NCBI RefSeq assembly: GCF_000238355.1
Contig: NZ_AHCA01000003.1
Location: 186,001-250,000, forward strand
Length of the DNA stretch: 64,000 nucleotides
DNA from: Pseudoalteromonas haloplanktis ATCC 14393
GTDB lineage: Bacteria; Pseudomonadota; Gammaproteobacteria; Enterobacterales; Alteromonadaceae
Direction: 5' to 3'
This document shows, in pieces, positions 50,209 through 60,219 of the stretch. Within the stretch, counting starts at the first letter, position 1. Each line of letters begins with the position of its first letter. The translations under genes and the position numbers were made by a program. The notes under the pieces were generated by a model, which worked only from the letters and a program-made list of their open reading frames with translations, made no database searches and was not told where the DNA came from.

Positions 50209-50239
50209 GCCGTGTAGTGACATTGTATACTGACTTATT

Positions 50240-50264
50240 AAAGCGCCTCATTGGCGCTTTTTTT
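50240..50264 (+). terminator. Rho-independent terminator after prs
   Basis: Stem AAAGCGCC/GGCGCTTT with a 5-base loop and a run of T. Confidence 0.92.
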
Positions 50265-50319
50265 ATCTGTCGTGTTTCTTTTAATTGATGGTGGTGGTAT
50301 GATAGCGCGCCTTTTGGCT

Positions 50320-50343
50320 AGGGACCTTGGTCGCAAAGGCCCT
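50320..50343 (+). promoter_or_regulatory. Possible hairpin in the rplY leader
   Basis: AGGG-A-CCTT can pair with AAGGCCCT around a 7-base loop, 25 bases before the rplY start. L25 is an RNA-binding ribosomal protein, so autoregulation through a leader structure is conceivable, but this is inference. Confidence 0.3.
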
Positions 50344-50368
50344 ACACTATTTATTTATTGGAGACATC

Positions 50369-50974
50369 ATGTCTAACGAAACATATACATTTAATGCAGA
50401 ATTACGCACAGAAACAGGTACAGGTGCGAGCCGCCGCCTACGTCGTGAAGATAAAGTTCCTGCTATCCTTTACGGTGCTGACAAAGAAGCTGCATCACTT
50501 ACTTTTGAACACAAAGACATTATCAAAGCACAAGAAAGTGAAGGTTTCTACACTCACATTCTTACTCTTGATATCGCTGGTGAAAAAGTTGAAGCTATCC
50601 TTAAAGATATCCAACGTCACCCGTTCAAGCCAAAAATCACTCACCTTGACTTCCAACGTGTAGATGCTGCTCACAAACTTCACACTAAAGTGCCAGTTCA
50701 CTTCATCGGTGAAGACGTAGTAACTAAAGCAGGTAACACTGTAGTTCACCAATTAACTGAAATCGAAATCACGTGTCTTCCTAAGTCACTTCCTGAGTTC
50801 GTTGAAGTTAACGTATCTGGCCTAGTTGCTGGTGATTCACTACACATCTCTGACGTTAAACTTCCTGCAGGTGTTTCATCTGTTGATTTAGCGAAAGGTG
50901 CTGATCACGACCAGTCTATCGTAACTATCAAAGCTAACAAAGCTGCGCCAGTTGAAGACGAAGCTGCAGAATAA
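50369..50974 (+). CDS. rplY: Ribosomal protein bL25, long (Ctc) form
   Basis: bL25 binds 5S rRNA. The 201-aa protein is the two-domain TL5/Ctc form: an N-terminal 5S-binding domain (about 5-92) with [20 protein letters not shown], and a C-terminal beta domain (about 98-190), unlike the 94-aa short form of E. coli. ATG 50369 has GGAG 6 bases upstream. It runs into pth with 17 bases between. Confidence 0.94.
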   Translation: MSNETYTFNAELRTETGTGASRRLRREDKVPAILYGADKEAASLTFEHKDIIKAQESEGFYTHILTLDIAGEKVEAILKDIQRHPFKPKITHLDFQRVDAAHKLHTKVPVHFIGEDVVTKAGNTVVHQLTEIEITCLPKSLPEFVEVNVSGLVAGDSLHISDVKLPAGVSSVDLAKGADHDQSIVTIKANKAAPVEDEAAE

Positions 50975-50991
50975 TTTTTAAGGTTTGCACC

Positions 50992-51576
50992 TTGAATTCT
51001 ATTCAAATGCTTGTGGGCCTGGCTAATCCAGGCCCCGAATACGCAAACACTCGCCACAATGCAGGTGCTTGGTTCATCGAGCAACTCGCTGCACGCTACA
51101 ACTGTACGCTAAAACACGAGCCTAAGTATCACGGCCTTACAGGTAAAGTGATCATCCAAGGTCAAGAATTCAAATTACTGATCCCCACCACTTATATGAA
51201 TTTAAGTGGTAAAGCAGTCGGTAGTTTAGCCAACTTTTTCAAAATCCCTGTTGAGAGCATTTTAGTTGCCCATGACGAAATGGATTTAGAACCCGGTGTT
51301 GCCAAATTAAAGAAAGGTGGCGGACACGGTGGCCATAATGGCTTAAAAGACATTATTGCAAAAATGGCAAATCAAAAAGATTTCATGCGTTTGCGCGTTG
51401 GTATTGGTCATCCTGGACATCGTGAAATGGTCACCGGATGGGTGCTTGGAAAAGCAGCCAAAGAAGACCAAGAAAAAATGGATGCCGCAGTAGATGAAGC
51501 AGTTCGTTGTATGGAAATACTTGCAAAAGATGGTGTGTTAAAAGCACAAAACAGACTACATTCGTTTAAGCCATAA
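50992..51576 (+). CDS. pth: Peptidyl-tRNA hydrolase
   Basis: Pth recycles tRNA from peptidyl-tRNA dropped by the ribosome. At 194 aa it matches E. coli length. The family motifs [16 protein letters not shown] (catalytic His), [18 protein letters not shown] and [13 protein letters not shown] are present. The TTG start at 50992 gives the right N-terminus and has AAGG upstream; the first ATG is five codons later. Confidence 0.95.
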   Translation: MNSIQMLVGLANPGPEYANTRHNAGAWFIEQLAARYNCTLKHEPKYHGLTGKVIIQGQEFKLLIPTTYMNLSGKAVGSLANFFKIPVESILVAHDEMDLEPGVAKLKKGGGHGGHNGLKDIIAKMANQKDFMRLRVGIGHPGHREMVTGWVLGKAAKEDQEKMDAAVDEAVRCMEILAKDGVLKAQNRLHSFKP

Positions 51577-51610
51577 TCGGTTAAGCGGATCTAAACAAGG
51601 TATCTTAACT

Positions 51611-52702
51611 ATGGGTTTCAAATGTGGCATCGTCGGTTTGCCTAATGTTGGTAAATCAACACTTTTTAATGCATTAACCAAAGCGGGTATCGAAGCCGCT
51701 AACTTTCCTTTTTGTACCATTGAGCCGAACACGGGTGTGGTACCGGTACCAGATCCTCGTCTTGACGAACTTGCAAAAATTGTTAACCCGCAACGTATCC
51801 TAACCACCAGTATGGAATTTGTGGACATTGCAGGTCTAGTAAAAGGTGCATCAAAGGGTGAAGGCCTTGGTAATCAGTTTTTAGCTAATATTCGTGAAAC
51901 CGATGCAATTGGTCACGTAGTTCGCTGCTTTGAAGATGAAAACGTCATTCATGTAGCGGGAACAATTGATCCTGCAGATGATATTGACGTGATCAATACC
52001 GAGCTAGTACTTGCCGATATGGATAGCGCTGACAAAGCAATTTTCCGTAATGCAAAAAAAGCCAAAGGTGGCGATAAAGACGCCAAAGAACAAAATGCTG
52101 TTCTTGAAAAAGTAAAAGCACACCTTGATGAAGGCCTAACGTTGCGCTCTTTAGCACTAACTAAAGAAGAAAAAGCAGCCATTAGTTCGGTTAACTTCTT
52201 AACGATTAAGCCAACAATGTATATTGCTAACGTTGCCGAAGATGGTTTTGAAAATAACCCGCACCTTGATCGCGTACGTGAAATTGCTGCTGCTGAAAAT
52301 GCTGTTGTTGTACCAGTGTGTGCCGCAATAGAATCTGAGCTTTCTGAGCTTGATGAAGAAGATAAGCTAGAGTTTATGGCTGATCTTGGTCTTGAAGAGC
52401 CTGGCCTTAACCTTGTGATCCGCGGTGGTTATGAGCTACTGCAATTACAAACCTACTTCACAGCAGGTGTTAAAGAAGTACGTGCATGGACAATTCCTAT
52501 TGGCGCAACGGCTCCACAGGCTGCCGGTAAGATTCATACTGATTTCGAGCGTGGCTTTATTCGTGCACAAACTATCGCCTTTGATGACTATATCACTTAT
52601 AAAGGTGAAAGTGGTGCAAAAGAAGCAGGCAAGATGCGCCAAGAAGGTAAAGAATACATAGTTAAAGACGGCGATGTAATGAACTTCTTGTTCAATGTGT
52701 AA
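51611..52702 (+). CDS. ychF: Redox-regulated ATPase YchF (OBG family)
   Basis: YchF is an ATP-binding member of the OBG GTPase family associated with ribosomes and the oxidative stress response. At 363 aa it has G1 [15 protein letters not shown]3-like [11 protein letters not shown], a coiled-coil insert (about 130-200) and a C-terminal TGS domain. The pth-ychF order is conserved in E. coli. Confidence 0.96.
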   Translation: MGFKCGIVGLPNVGKSTLFNALTKAGIEAANFPFCTIEPNTGVVPVPDPRLDELAKIVNPQRILTTSMEFVDIAGLVKGASKGEGLGNQFLANIRETDAIGHVVRCFEDENVIHVAGTIDPADDIDVINTELVLADMDSADKAIFRNAKKAKGGDKDAKEQNAVLEKVKAHLDEGLTLRSLALTKEEKAAISSVNFLTIKPTMYIANVAEDGFENNPHLDRVREIAAAENAVVVPVCAAIESELSELDEEDKLEFMADLGLEEPGLNLVIRGGYELLQLQTYFTAGVKEVRAWTIPIGATAPQAAGKIHTDFERGFIRAQTIAFDDYITYKGESGAKEAGKMRQEGKEYIVKDGDVMNFLFNV

Positions 52703-52739
52703 CAACATGCCACTGTAACTTATCACTGTTAATAATTTT

Positions 52740-52767
52740 AAAGGCTCGTTTTTACGGGCCTTTTTTA
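52740..52767 (+). terminator. Rho-independent terminator after ychF
   Basis: Stem AAGGCTCG/CGGGCCTT (one G-T pair) with a 6-base T-rich loop, followed by TTTTT. Confidence 0.9.
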
Positions 52768-52899
52768 TTTCTCCTCTATCATTAAAAAAATAAGTCTCGT
52801 TAAATCAGTTAAAAAAACACCGTTTTTAATAAAAAATAGCCGCTTAGCTTAATTTTCCTGCAAACAAACCCTGATAAGTGTTTTTTTGCAAAAAAGGTG

Positions 52900-52928
52900 T
52901 TGACGGATTTGGGTCATATCAGCATAAT
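52900..52928 (+). promoter_or_regulatory. Sigma-70 promoter of the tRNA Met/Leu/Gln array
   Basis: TTGACG (52900-52905), a 17-base spacer and CATAAT (52923-52928), followed by ACGCCCCGCAC. The 18 bases CGCCCCGCACTCAGCGAT around the start site are identical to those at the tRNA-Ala/Glu promoter. Confidence 0.88.
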
Positions 52929-52967
52929 ACGCCCCGCACTCAGCGATGAAGTGCTAACAAAAAAGAT

Positions 52968-53044
52968 GGCTAAGTAGCTCAGCTGGTTAGAGCACATCAC
53001 TCATAATGATGGGGTCACAGGTTCAAATCCCGTCTTAGCCACCA
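52968..53044 (+). tRNA. tRNA-Met(CAU), elongator, copy 1
   Basis: 77-nt cloverleaf with CCA and loop CUCAUAA. The body closely resembles E. coli elongator tRNA-Met rather than tRNA-Ile2 or initiator tRNA (A-less normal 1-72 pair). Confidence 0.96.
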
Positions 53045-53105
53045 TTTATTTTTTGTTGCTCAATGAAGAGTTTAAAATAACTACCATGTGTTTAATTACA
53101 CATAT

Positions 53106-53178
53106 GCAGAAGTGGCGGAATTAGCAGTGGTCTTGAATTAGACGCTTGATTTAGGTTCCAAAATATTAAAATCTGCAT
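53106..53178 (+). pseudogene. Leu-like pseudo-tRNA unit 1
   Basis: GCAGAAGTGGCGGAATTAGC begins like tRNA-Leu, then a duplicated D-arm segment, the anticodon-arm sequence TTAGGTTCC, and an AT-rich end ATCTGCA instead of the variable and T arms. It precedes a true tRNA-Leu directly. Confidence 0.7.
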
Positions 53179-53186
53179 AAAGAACT

Positions 53187-53271
<85 letters not shown>

Positions 53272-53310
53272 TGTTCTTGATAAGAACTAAAATTATCAAT
53301 TGTTTTCTGT

Positions 53311-53385
53311 TGGGATATCGCCAAGCGGTAAGGCACCAGGTTTTGATCCTGGCATTCCCAGGTTCAAATCCTGGTATCCCAGCCA
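53311..53385 (+). tRNA. tRNA-Gln(UUG), copy 1
   Basis: 75-nt cloverleaf starting TGGGATATCGCC with CCA; loop UUUUGAU gives anticodon UUG. The U1-A72 pair is the known feature used by glutaminyl-tRNA synthetase. Confidence 0.97.
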
Positions 53386-53390
53386 ACAAT

Positions 53391-53467
53391 GGCTAAGTAG
53401 CTCAGCTGGTTAGAGCACATCACTCATAATGATGGGGTCACAGGTTCAAATCCCGTCTTAGCCACCA
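53391..53467 (+). tRNA. tRNA-Met(CAU), elongator, copy 2
   Basis: Identical to copy 1. It begins 5 bases after the CCA of tRNA-Gln copy 1. Confidence 0.96.
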
Positions 53468-53562
53468 TTTCTTCTTTTAGAATTGGCTCTGCAAGAGTTA
53501 AATTGCACTCAATGAAGAGTTTAAAATAACTACCATTTCTTTGATTAATTCAAAGAGATAAT

Positions 53563-53634
53563 GCGGGAGTGGCGGAATTGGCAGTGGTCTTGAATTAGAC
53601 GCTGGATTTAGGTTCCAAAGCATTAAAATCTGCA
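53563..53634 (+). pseudogene. Leu-like pseudo-tRNA unit 2
   Basis: Same design as unit 1 but with the full GCGGGAGTGGCGGAATTGGC start. It lies 11 bases before tRNA-Leu copy 2 and has no T arm. Confidence 0.7.
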
Positions 53635-53645
53635 TTTAAAGAACT

Positions 53646-53730
<85 letters not shown>

Positions 53731-53770
53731 TGTTCTTGATAAGAACTCAAACTATCAAACAATTCTTAGT

Positions 53771-53845
53771 TGGGATATCGCCAAGCGGTAAGGCACCAGG
53801 TTTTGATCCTGGCATTCCCAGGTTCAAATCCTGGTATCCCAGCCA
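53771..53845 (+). tRNA. tRNA-Gln(UUG), copy 2
   Basis: Identical to copy 1. Confidence 0.97.
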
Positions 53846-53904
53846 ACTTCTTCTACCAAAGAATGTTGCTAAAGAATAACTCTTTATGAGTATAAAAACT
53901 GTAT

Positions 53905-53976
53905 GCGGGAGTGGCGGAATTGGCAGTTGTCTTGAATTAGGCGCTGGATTTAGGTTCCAAAACATTAAAATCTGCA
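53905..53976 (+). pseudogene. Leu-like pseudo-tRNA unit 3
   Basis: Nearly identical to unit 2 (GTTGTC for GTGGTC, GCGCTGG for GACGCTGG context). It directly precedes tRNA-Leu copy 3. Confidence 0.7.
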
Positions 53977-53986
53977 TTAAAGAACT

Positions 53987-54071
<85 letters not shown>

Positions 54072-54111
54072 TGTTCTTGATAAGAACTCAAATTATCAAA
54101 TAATTCTTAGT

Positions 54112-54186
54112 TGGGATATCGCCAAGCGGTAAGGCACCAGGTTTTGATCCTGGCATTCCCAGGTTCAAATCCTGGTATCCCAGCCA
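54112..54186 (+). tRNA. tRNA-Gln(UUG), copy 3
   Basis: Identical to copy 1. Confidence 0.97.
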
Positions 54187-54255
54187 ACTTCTTCTACCAA
54201 AGAGTGTTGTGAAAGAATAACTCTAGCTACGAGTATAAACAGCACCCCTATTGAT

Positions 54256-54327
54256 GCGAGAGTGGCGGAATTGGCAGTGGTCTTGAATTAGACGCTGGAT
54301 TTAGGTTCCAAAACATTGAAATCTGCA
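54256..54327 (+). pseudogene. Leu-like pseudo-tRNA unit 4
   Basis: Starts GCGAGAGTGGCGGAATTGGC; otherwise like unit 2, with the same ATCTGCA end and the same 10-base gap to the following tRNA-Leu as unit 3. Confidence 0.7.
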
Positions 54328-54337
54328 TTAAAGAACT

Positions 54338-54422
<85 letters not shown>

Positions 54423-54461
54423 TGTTCTTAATTAGAACTAAAACTCATCCAAATTTAGAGT

Positions 54462-54536
54462 TGGGATATCGCCAAGCGGTAAGGCACCAGGTTTTGATCC
54501 TGGCATTCCCAGGTTCAAATCCTGGTATCCCAGCCA
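54462..54536 (+). tRNA. tRNA-Gln(UUG), copy 4 (last of array)
   Basis: Identical to copy 1. The CTTTAAT heptamer array starts 18 bases past its CCA. Confidence 0.97.
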
Positions 54537-54553
54537 ACTTCCTAGAGAACCTT

Positions 54554-54623
54554 CTTTAATCTTTAATCTTTAATCTTTAATCTTTAATCTTTAATCTTTA
54601 ATCTTTAATCTTTAATCTTTAAT
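54554..54623. repeat. Heptanucleotide tandem array CTTTAAT, 10 copies
   Basis: Seventy bases of perfect 7-bp repeats just beyond the tRNA array. The period is the same as the two long arrays in the window, but the unit sequence is different and AT-rich. A T-rich transcript here might also help end the tRNA transcript. Confidence 0.97.
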
Positions 54624-54662
54624 GTGAGCCTTCACCCACTCTATCGCTAATAGACGCTTTTT

Positions 54663-54871
54663 ATACCAATCGTGTTAAGTTACTGACCATTTATAGCGAC
54701 AGATAAATGGAGTGATAACAAGGCATAAATTTTGACATCTAGTTGTTCTCGGCAATTGCTCCTGCATTGCTCTACCTCCTGCATCCATGCAGTCGTACAT
54801 GAAAAATTTATAACGCAGTTAGCGCTTTATTTAGCCCGCTAGAATGGTTAAATATTTAAGTCGATTGGTAT
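54663..54871. mobile_element. MITE-like element with 10-bp terminal inverted repeats
   Basis: Perfect ends ATACCAATCG (54663-54672) and CGATTGGTAT (54862-54871) bound 209 bases with no open frame for a transposase, and the repeats continue imperfectly inward. The inside contains the direct motif CTCCTGCATTGCTC...CTCCTGCATCCATG. The right end touches the ubiF stop codon. The call is from structure; a genome-wide copy search would settle it. Confidence 0.65.
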
Positions 54872-56040
54872 TAGCCTACTTTGCCACTAATTGCATACTT
54901 TAATACCCAGTTTTTTACCAGTCCGGTGTTATTTGCCATTTTTAAAAAGCGACTACGCGCCCATTGTAATGGTGTCACTTGGTTGGAGAAACCAAAATAA
55001 CACGCATCCATCATGCTCATCATTAATAAGTTTGCTTTACGGCGTGTATGCTCATACTGTTGCAAATGTTGTGAAGCACCGATATCGTCAGCATTATTGA
55101 GTTTATCAGCAAGCGCGACAACATCTTGAAAACCTAAGTTAACGCCCTGCCCTGCAAGCGGGTTAATAGTGTGTGCTGCATCACCAACAAGCACTATACG
55201 CCCTTGTGAGTAATGGTTTGCATGTTGACGTGCCAAAGGAAAAACAGCATGTTCAATCACCTCAAAATCTCCTACAAGCGGGGGAAAGTTATCTAGGACT
55301 TGCTGTTTCAACTCTGCAGCAGGTAGTTTTTTTAAACCCTGTAATTTGCTGCTATCGTCATACCAAATAAGATTAGCGTATGGTGCCTGCATAGGTAAAA
55401 ATGCAACGGGGCCGGTGGGCTTAAATTGCTGCCACGTTTTTACTTGTTGTGGAGCATCAAGTTTAATAAGCACGCCCATACAATGTTGGCCATACTGCCA
55501 ACCTGTAACACCAATACCGGCTTTTTGGCGTAACATTGATTGCCCACCATCGGCTGCAACGACTAAGTCAGCACAAAACTGTTGTTCTGCGTAATGTAAT
55601 GTTACTTGTTGATCATCTTGTTCAATCGCGGATAACGGGTGGCTAATCTCAAGCACCTCAATATCATGCGCTGGAAACTGTTGCCAGAGACTTGCTTGGA
55701 TTAAGTTATTTTCAATTAAATGACCTAAATGAGTGGTATTAATATCAAGACAATCAAACAATAAACTATCACCCGAACGTTCAAATGCTTCGAGCTGTTG
55801 ATAAGGTGCGTGACGATGCGCGCGCAATGTAGCCATGGCACCGAGTTCATCTAATAAATTTTCTGAAAAACGATTAATTGCCGATACGCGAATATCAACT
55901 TTGTCGCTAGCAAGAACCTCAGCGGCATTAATTACGCGCTGCTCAATCACCTTTACTTGGCATCCTTGTTTTGCAAGCTTTACTGCAGTAGCAGCACCGA
56001 CCATCCCGCCGCCGACAACAATAACCTTATTTTTCATCAT
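54871..56040 (-). CDS. ubiF: FAD-dependent ubiquinone hydroxylase (UbiF-like)
   Basis: A 389-aa flavin monooxygenase of the UbiH/UbiF/VisC family, probably the C6 hydroxylase of ubiquinone synthesis. FAD motifs visible are GGGMVGAA (9-16), AADGGQS and GDAAHTINPLAGQGVNLGF. The choice of ubiF rests on position: in E. coli ubiF also lies between miaB and the metT-leuW-glnU tRNA cluster. The C-terminus is set by a TAA at the edge of the MITE-like element. Confidence 0.88.
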   Translation of the reverse strand: MMKNKVIVVGGGMVGAATAVKLAKQGCQVKVIEQRVINAAEVLASDKVDIRVSAINRFSENLLDELGAMATLRAHRHAPYQQLEAFERSGDSLLFDCLDINTTHLGHLIENNLIQASLWQQFPAHDIEVLEISHPLSAIEQDDQQVTLHYAEQQFCADLVVAADGGQSMLRQKAGIGVTGWQYGQHCMGVLIKLDAPQQVKTWQQFKPTGPVAFLPMQAPYANLIWYDDSSKLQGLKKLPAAELKQQVLDNFPPLVGDFEVIEHAVFPLARQHANHYSQGRIVLVGDAAHTINPLAGQGVNLGFQDVVALADKLNNADDIGASQHLQQYEHTRRKANLLMMSMMDACYFGFSNQVTPLQWARSRFLKMANNTGLVKNWVLKYAISGKVG

Positions 56041-56294
56041 TTTTACATCACTAATCTGGCTATTTTCAGTGTGTTTGATTGTATCGTACTTCTATTTGCA
56101 AGTGCGAGTGAGTTTCATCTTAATCGGCTATTAAAGGCGCTTTGTTTGACATCAATCCACAAACATAAAAACTATACTTGGATCTGGGCGGGTATCCAGC
56201 TAAAATACGCGTCCTTTAAGTAAGCGAACGTGCCACTTATCCTGTTTAGCGCGCTATCGTGCCACTACCGAATTGAAAACGAGGCTATATTTCA

Positions 56295-57740
56295 ATGAGT
56301 AAAAAGCTGCATATTAAAACCTGGGGTTGTCAGATGAATGAGTACGACTCTCAGAAAATGGCGGATCTCCTCGATGCAACCAACGGCTATCAGTTAACCG
56401 AAGAAGCTGAGGATGCCGATGTCATCCTACTCAATACCTGTTCAATTCGCGAAAAAGCACAGGAAAAAGTATTTCATCAACTAGGTCGTTGGAAATTATT
56501 GAAAGATGATAAACCCGATCTGATCATTGGTGTTGGCGGCTGTGTTGCATCGCAAGAAGGTGATTCTATTCGCCAACGTGCGCCATTTGTAGACGTGATT
56601 TTTGGCCCGCAAACTCTACACCGCTTACCTGAAATGATCAAACAAGTACAAGGCAATAAAGGCAGCTCTGTGGTTGATATTTCATTCCCAGAGATTGAAA
56701 AATTTGATCGCTTACCAGAACCAAAAGCTGATGGCCCAACAGCCTTCGTTTCAATTATGGAAGGCTGCTCAAAATACTGCACATTCTGCGTGGTGCCTTA
56801 CACCCGTGGTGAAGAAGTTAGCCGCCCGCTTGATGATGTTTTACTTGAAGTTGCTCAGCTTGCGGAACAAGGTGTTCGTGAAGTTAACCTACTAGGGCAG
56901 AACGTGAATGCTTATCGCGGTGAAACCCATGATGGTGAAATTTGTTATTTCTCTGACCTGATTCGTTATGTAGCAGCTATTGATGGTATTGACCGCATTC
57001 GTTACACCACATCACACCCTGTAGAGTTTACTCCTGATATCATCGACGCTTATGCTGATGTGCCTGAGCTTGTAGATCATTTACATTTACCAGTACAAAG
57101 TGGTTCAGATCGCATTTTGAATTTAATGAAGCGCGGCCATACTGCACTTGAGTACAAATCTACAATTCGTAAGTTACGTAAAATTCGTCCTAACTTAAGC
57201 ATGTCGTCTGATTTTATCATAGGTTTCCCTGGCGAAAGCAAAATGGACTTTGAAGCCACCATGAACCTGATTAACGATATCGGTTTTGATATGAGCTTTA
57301 GCTTTATCTACAGCGCTCGCCCTGGCACCCCAGCGGCGGATTTACCTGACGATGTAAGCGAACAAGAAAAGAAAGAACGTTTATATCTGTTACAAAATCG
57401 TATTACCCAAATGGCTCAGCAAATTAGCCGCCAAATGTTTAATACTGAGCAACGTATCTTAGTTGAAGGGCCATCGAAGAAAAACCCAATGGAGTTACGT
57501 GGCCGAACTGAAAACAACCGTGTAGTAAACTTTATTGGCCCGCACACTGTGATCGGTCAGTTTGTTGATGTACGTATCACTGAAGCACTACCAAACTCTT
57601 TACGTGGTGACTTAATTCGTACAGAATCGCAAATGAACTTACGCCGCGCGGTTGCTCCTGCTGATATTTTAAGTAAAGCAGCACAGCCTGAACCACAAGC
57701 AACGCCAAATGAGATTGGTGTCGCTACATTCGTTCCGTAG
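56295..57740 (+). CDS. miaB: tRNA-2-methylthio-N6-dimethylallyladenosine synthase
   Basis: MiaB is a radical-SAM enzyme that adds the methylthio group to i6A37 of tRNAs. The 481-aa protein has the N-terminal auxiliary-cluster cysteines C12, C49 and C83, the radical-SAM CxxxCxxC at C158/C162/C165 (GCSKYCTFC), and a C-terminal TRAM domain. It opens the miaB-ybeZ-ybeY-ybeX-lnt operon. Confidence 0.97.
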   Translation: MSKKLHIKTWGCQMNEYDSQKMADLLDATNGYQLTEEAEDADVILLNTCSIREKAQEKVFHQLGRWKLLKDDKPDLIIGVGGCVASQEGDSIRQRAPFVDVIFGPQTLHRLPEMIKQVQGNKGSSVVDISFPEIEKFDRLPEPKADGPTAFVSIMEGCSKYCTFCVVPYTRGEEVSRPLDDVLLEVAQLAEQGVREVNLLGQNVNAYRGETHDGEICYFSDLIRYVAAIDGIDRIRYTTSHPVEFTPDIIDAYADVPELVDHLHLPVQSGSDRILNLMKRGHTALEYKSTIRKLRKIRPNLSMSSDFIIGFPGESKMDFEATMNLINDIGFDMSFSFIYSARPGTPAADLPDDVSEQEKKERLYLLQNRITQMAQQISRQMFNTEQRILVEGPSKKNPMELRGRTENNRVVNFIGPHTVIGQFVDVRITEALPNSLRGDLIRTESQMNLRRAVAPADILSKAAQPEPQATPNEIGVATFVP

Positions 57741-57751
57741 GCGACACTTAC

Positions 57752-57772
57752 TGTGCCAGCCTTGCTGGCACA
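57752..57772 (+). other. Intercistronic hairpin between miaB and ybeZ
   Basis: TGTGCCAGC/GCTGGCACA forms a 9-bp perfect stem with a 3-base loop, 11 bases past the miaB stop. No U-tract follows (TAAAAATAG), so it is more likely a processing or mRNA-stability element than a terminator. Confidence 0.55.
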
Positions 57773-57790
57773 TAAAAATAGGAAGTAATT

Positions 57791-58852
57791 TTGAGTAATC
57801 AATTAAAAAAATTAGAGATTTATTTAGAACCCTCCGACAACAAACGTCTTTCATCTTTATGTGGCCCGTTTGACGAAAACATCAAGCACATTGAGCGCCG
57901 TTTAGGTGTTGAAATTACTCATCGCGACAACTATTTTAAAATCACCGGAAAAACCACCTGCGCGTTTGCCGCAATGGAAATTCTCAAAGACTTATACGTC
58001 GAGACTCAGCCGATTCGTGGTGTTATTACTGAAATTGAAGCTAATACAGTACACCTTGCTATCAGTGAATCAAATGCCCTTGAGCAAGATGAACTGAACG
58101 CTTATGGCAAAGAAGTTATGATCAAAACTCGCCGTGGTGTAATTAAACCGCGTAACGATAACCAAGGTCACTACGTATCTAATATCTTCCGTCACGATAT
58201 CACTTTTGGTATCGGGCCTGCTGGTACAGGTAAAACTTACCTTGCTGTTGCCGCGGCCGTTGATGCATTAGAGCGCCAAGAAATACGCCGGATTTTATTG
58301 ACCCGTCCTGCCGTTGAAGCGGGTGAACGACTGGGCTTTCTACCCGGTGATTTAAGTCAAAAAATCGATCCTTATCTGCGCCCCTTGTACGATGCATTGT
58401 TTGAAATGCTCGGCTTTGAAAAAGTTGAAAAACTACTCGAACAAAATGTAATTGAAGTTGCACCACTTGCCTTTATGCGTGGTCGCACACTAAACGACGC
58501 TTTTATTATTTTAGATGAAAGCCAAAACACCACGGTTGAACAGATGAAAATGTTCTTAACGCGGATTGGCTTTAATTCAAAAGCAGTGATCACCGGTGAT
58601 ATAACACAGGTTGACTTGCCGCGCGGTGCGCGGTCAGGGCTTCGTCACGCTATAGAAGTACTGAGTGATGTAGATGAAATAAGCTTTAACTTTTTTCAAT
58701 CTCAAGACGTGGTACGCCACCCTGTGGTAGCGCGTATTGTTGAAGCGTATGAGCGCAACGATGAAGCAGAGCGACAAAAGCGCGCTGAAAAACAACGCGC
58801 TAAAGATTTGCTCGCTAATCAAGAGCAAACGCAAGCTGCGACTAAAGAGTAA
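57791..58852 (+). CDS. ybeZ: PhoH-like ATPase YbeZ
   Basis: A 353-aa PhoH-family P-loop ATPase linked to ribosome and RNA maturation with YbeY. The N-terminal ~130 residues are KH-like, followed by Walker A GPAGTGKTYLAVAAAV and Walker B FIILDESQN. The TTG start at 57791 has GGAAG 7 bases upstream. It is followed 4 bases later by ybeY. Confidence 0.94.
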   Translation: MSNQLKKLEIYLEPSDNKRLSSLCGPFDENIKHIERRLGVEITHRDNYFKITGKTTCAFAAMEILKDLYVETQPIRGVITEIEANTVHLAISESNALEQDELNAYGKEVMIKTRRGVIKPRNDNQGHYVSNIFRHDITFGIGPAGTGKTYLAVAAAVDALERQEIRRILLTRPAVEAGERLGFLPGDLSQKIDPYLRPLYDALFEMLGFEKVEKLLEQNVIEVAPLAFMRGRTLNDAFIILDESQNTTVEQMKMFLTRIGFNSKAVITGDITQVDLPRGARSGLRHAIEVLSDVDEISFNFFQSQDVVRHPVVARIVEAYERNDEAERQKRAEKQRAKDLLANQEQTQAATKE

Positions 58853-58856
58853 TAAC

Positions 58857-59315
58857 GTGAACACTGAATTAGATTTACAAATAGCCTGTGAGTTTGACAA
58901 CTTACCTAGCCTTGAGCAATTTGCACTATGGGCAAACAAAGCTCTGAGTCAATACCGTGATGAGTCAGAGTTGAGCATCGTCATTGCCGATGAGGCGCAA
59001 AGCCAACAACTCAATAATGACTACCGTGGTAAAAATAAACCAACCAATGTGTTGTCGTTTGAATTCGAAGCGCCAGCAGGAATCGAATTGCCCTTAGTTG
59101 GCGATTTAGTGATATGTCCAGCCATTGTATTAGCTGAGTCAATAGAGCAAGAAAAGTCATTTCATGACCACTTTGCCCATATGGTGATCCACGGATGCTT
59201 GCATTTACTTGGATTTGACCATATAAAGGAGGAAGATGCGAAAGAGATGGAAAGCATTGAAAAGCAATTGCTTGCCGAGTTAGGCATAGCAGACCCATAT
59301 CGGGACGATATTTAA
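58857..59315 (+). CDS. ybeY: Endoribonuclease YbeY
   Basis: YbeY is a metal-dependent RNase in 16S rRNA 3'-end maturation and quality control. At 152 aa it has the zinc motif HGCLHLLGFDH and YRGKNKPTNVLSFEFE. I chose GTG 58857 because it gives the family N-terminus (E. coli 155 aa); the longer frame from 58737 lies inside ybeZ. Confidence 0.95.
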   Translation: MNTELDLQIACEFDNLPSLEQFALWANKALSQYRDESELSIVIADEAQSQQLNNDYRGKNKPTNVLSFEFEAPAGIELPLVGDLVICPAIVLAESIEQEKSFHDHFAHMVIHGCLHLLGFDHIKEEDAKEMESIEKQLLAELGIADPYRDDI

Positions 59316-59337
59316 ATTTACGGAGCAAATAGACGCA

Positions 59338-60219
59338 ATGAGCGACGATAACTCGCAGACTAGCCAGGGTTCTTCTGGCAAGACCTGGTTGGGTAGAATT
59401 ACCCAAATGTTGCAAGGGGAACCCCAGAATAGAGAAGAGCTGGCTGAAGTAATTGCCGATGCGCAAGTTCGGGATGTCATTGATCCTGAAACCAAAGAGA
59501 TGATCGAAGGTGTGCTCGGTGTGTCAGAGTTAAAAGTGCGAGACATCATGATCCCGCGCTCACAAATGATCACTCTCGAAGTAGACGCACCACTGGAGGA
59601 ACTCATTCCAATGATGGTCGATTCAACACATTCACGTTTTCCTGTGGTATGTGAAGATAAGGACCACATTGAAGGCATTCTACTGGCAAAAGATCTACTA
59701 CCACTTATTCTTAACAAAGATGAACTACTGCCGTCATTACGTAATTATTTACGCCCAGCAGTCGTTGTCCCAGAGAGTAAGCGTGTCGATACACTACTGA
59801 ATGAATTTCGCCAACAGCGCTATCACATGGCATTAGTTATTGACGAGTACGGCGGTGTGTCAGGCTTAGTGACAATCGAAGATATACTTGAGCTTATCGT
59901 CGGTGAAATTGAAGATGAACACGACGAAGAAGATCAACAAGATATTCGTCAAGTTGCAAAACACGTGTTCGTTGTTCAAGCCCTTACACCCGTTGATGAT
60001 TTTAACGAATACTTTAAAACCGGCTACAGCACACAAGAAGCAGATACCATAGGCGGTACTGTACTGCACGCCTTTGGTCACATGCCAAGTCGTGGTGAGC
60101 TTATTGAGATTGATGGCTTTCAATTTAAAGTAACTAATGCTGATAATCGCCGATTATTGCAATTACAAGTTACTGTGCCAAAGGCTGATGATAACGACAG
60201 TGAAGACATTTCTGACTAA
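59338..60219 (+). CDS. ybeX: CorC/YbeX family CBS-domain protein
   Basis: A 293-aa cytoplasmic protein with an N-terminal helical region, two CBS domains (about 70-190) including MIPRSQMITLE and DEYGGVSGLVTIEDILE, and a C-terminal CorC_HlyC domain (about 205-285). Family members are tied to magnesium/cobalt homeostasis and to ribosome maturation with YbeZ/YbeY. It overlaps the lnt start by 32 bases. Confidence 0.93.
   Translation: MSDDNSQTSQGSSGKTWLGRITQMLQGEPQNREELAEVIADAQVRDVIDPETKEMIEGVLGVSELKVRDIMIPRSQMITLEVDAPLEELIPMMVDSTHSRFPVVCEDKDHIEGILLAKDLLPLILNKDELLPSLRNYLRPAVVVPESKRVDTLLNEFRQQRYHMALVIDEYGGVSGLVTIEDILELIVGEIEDEHDEEDQQDIRQVAKHVFVVQALTPVDDFNEYFKTGYSTQEADTIGGTVLHAFGHMPSRGELIEIDGFQFKVTNADNRRLLQLQVTVPKADDNDSEDISD

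Noticed and set aside
52968-53044. tRNA-Ile2 (CAU read as lysidine)
   Set aside because: The body sequence follows E. coli elongator tRNA-Met (GGCTA...TAGCC acceptor, identical anticodon-stem region) rather than tRNA-Ile2.
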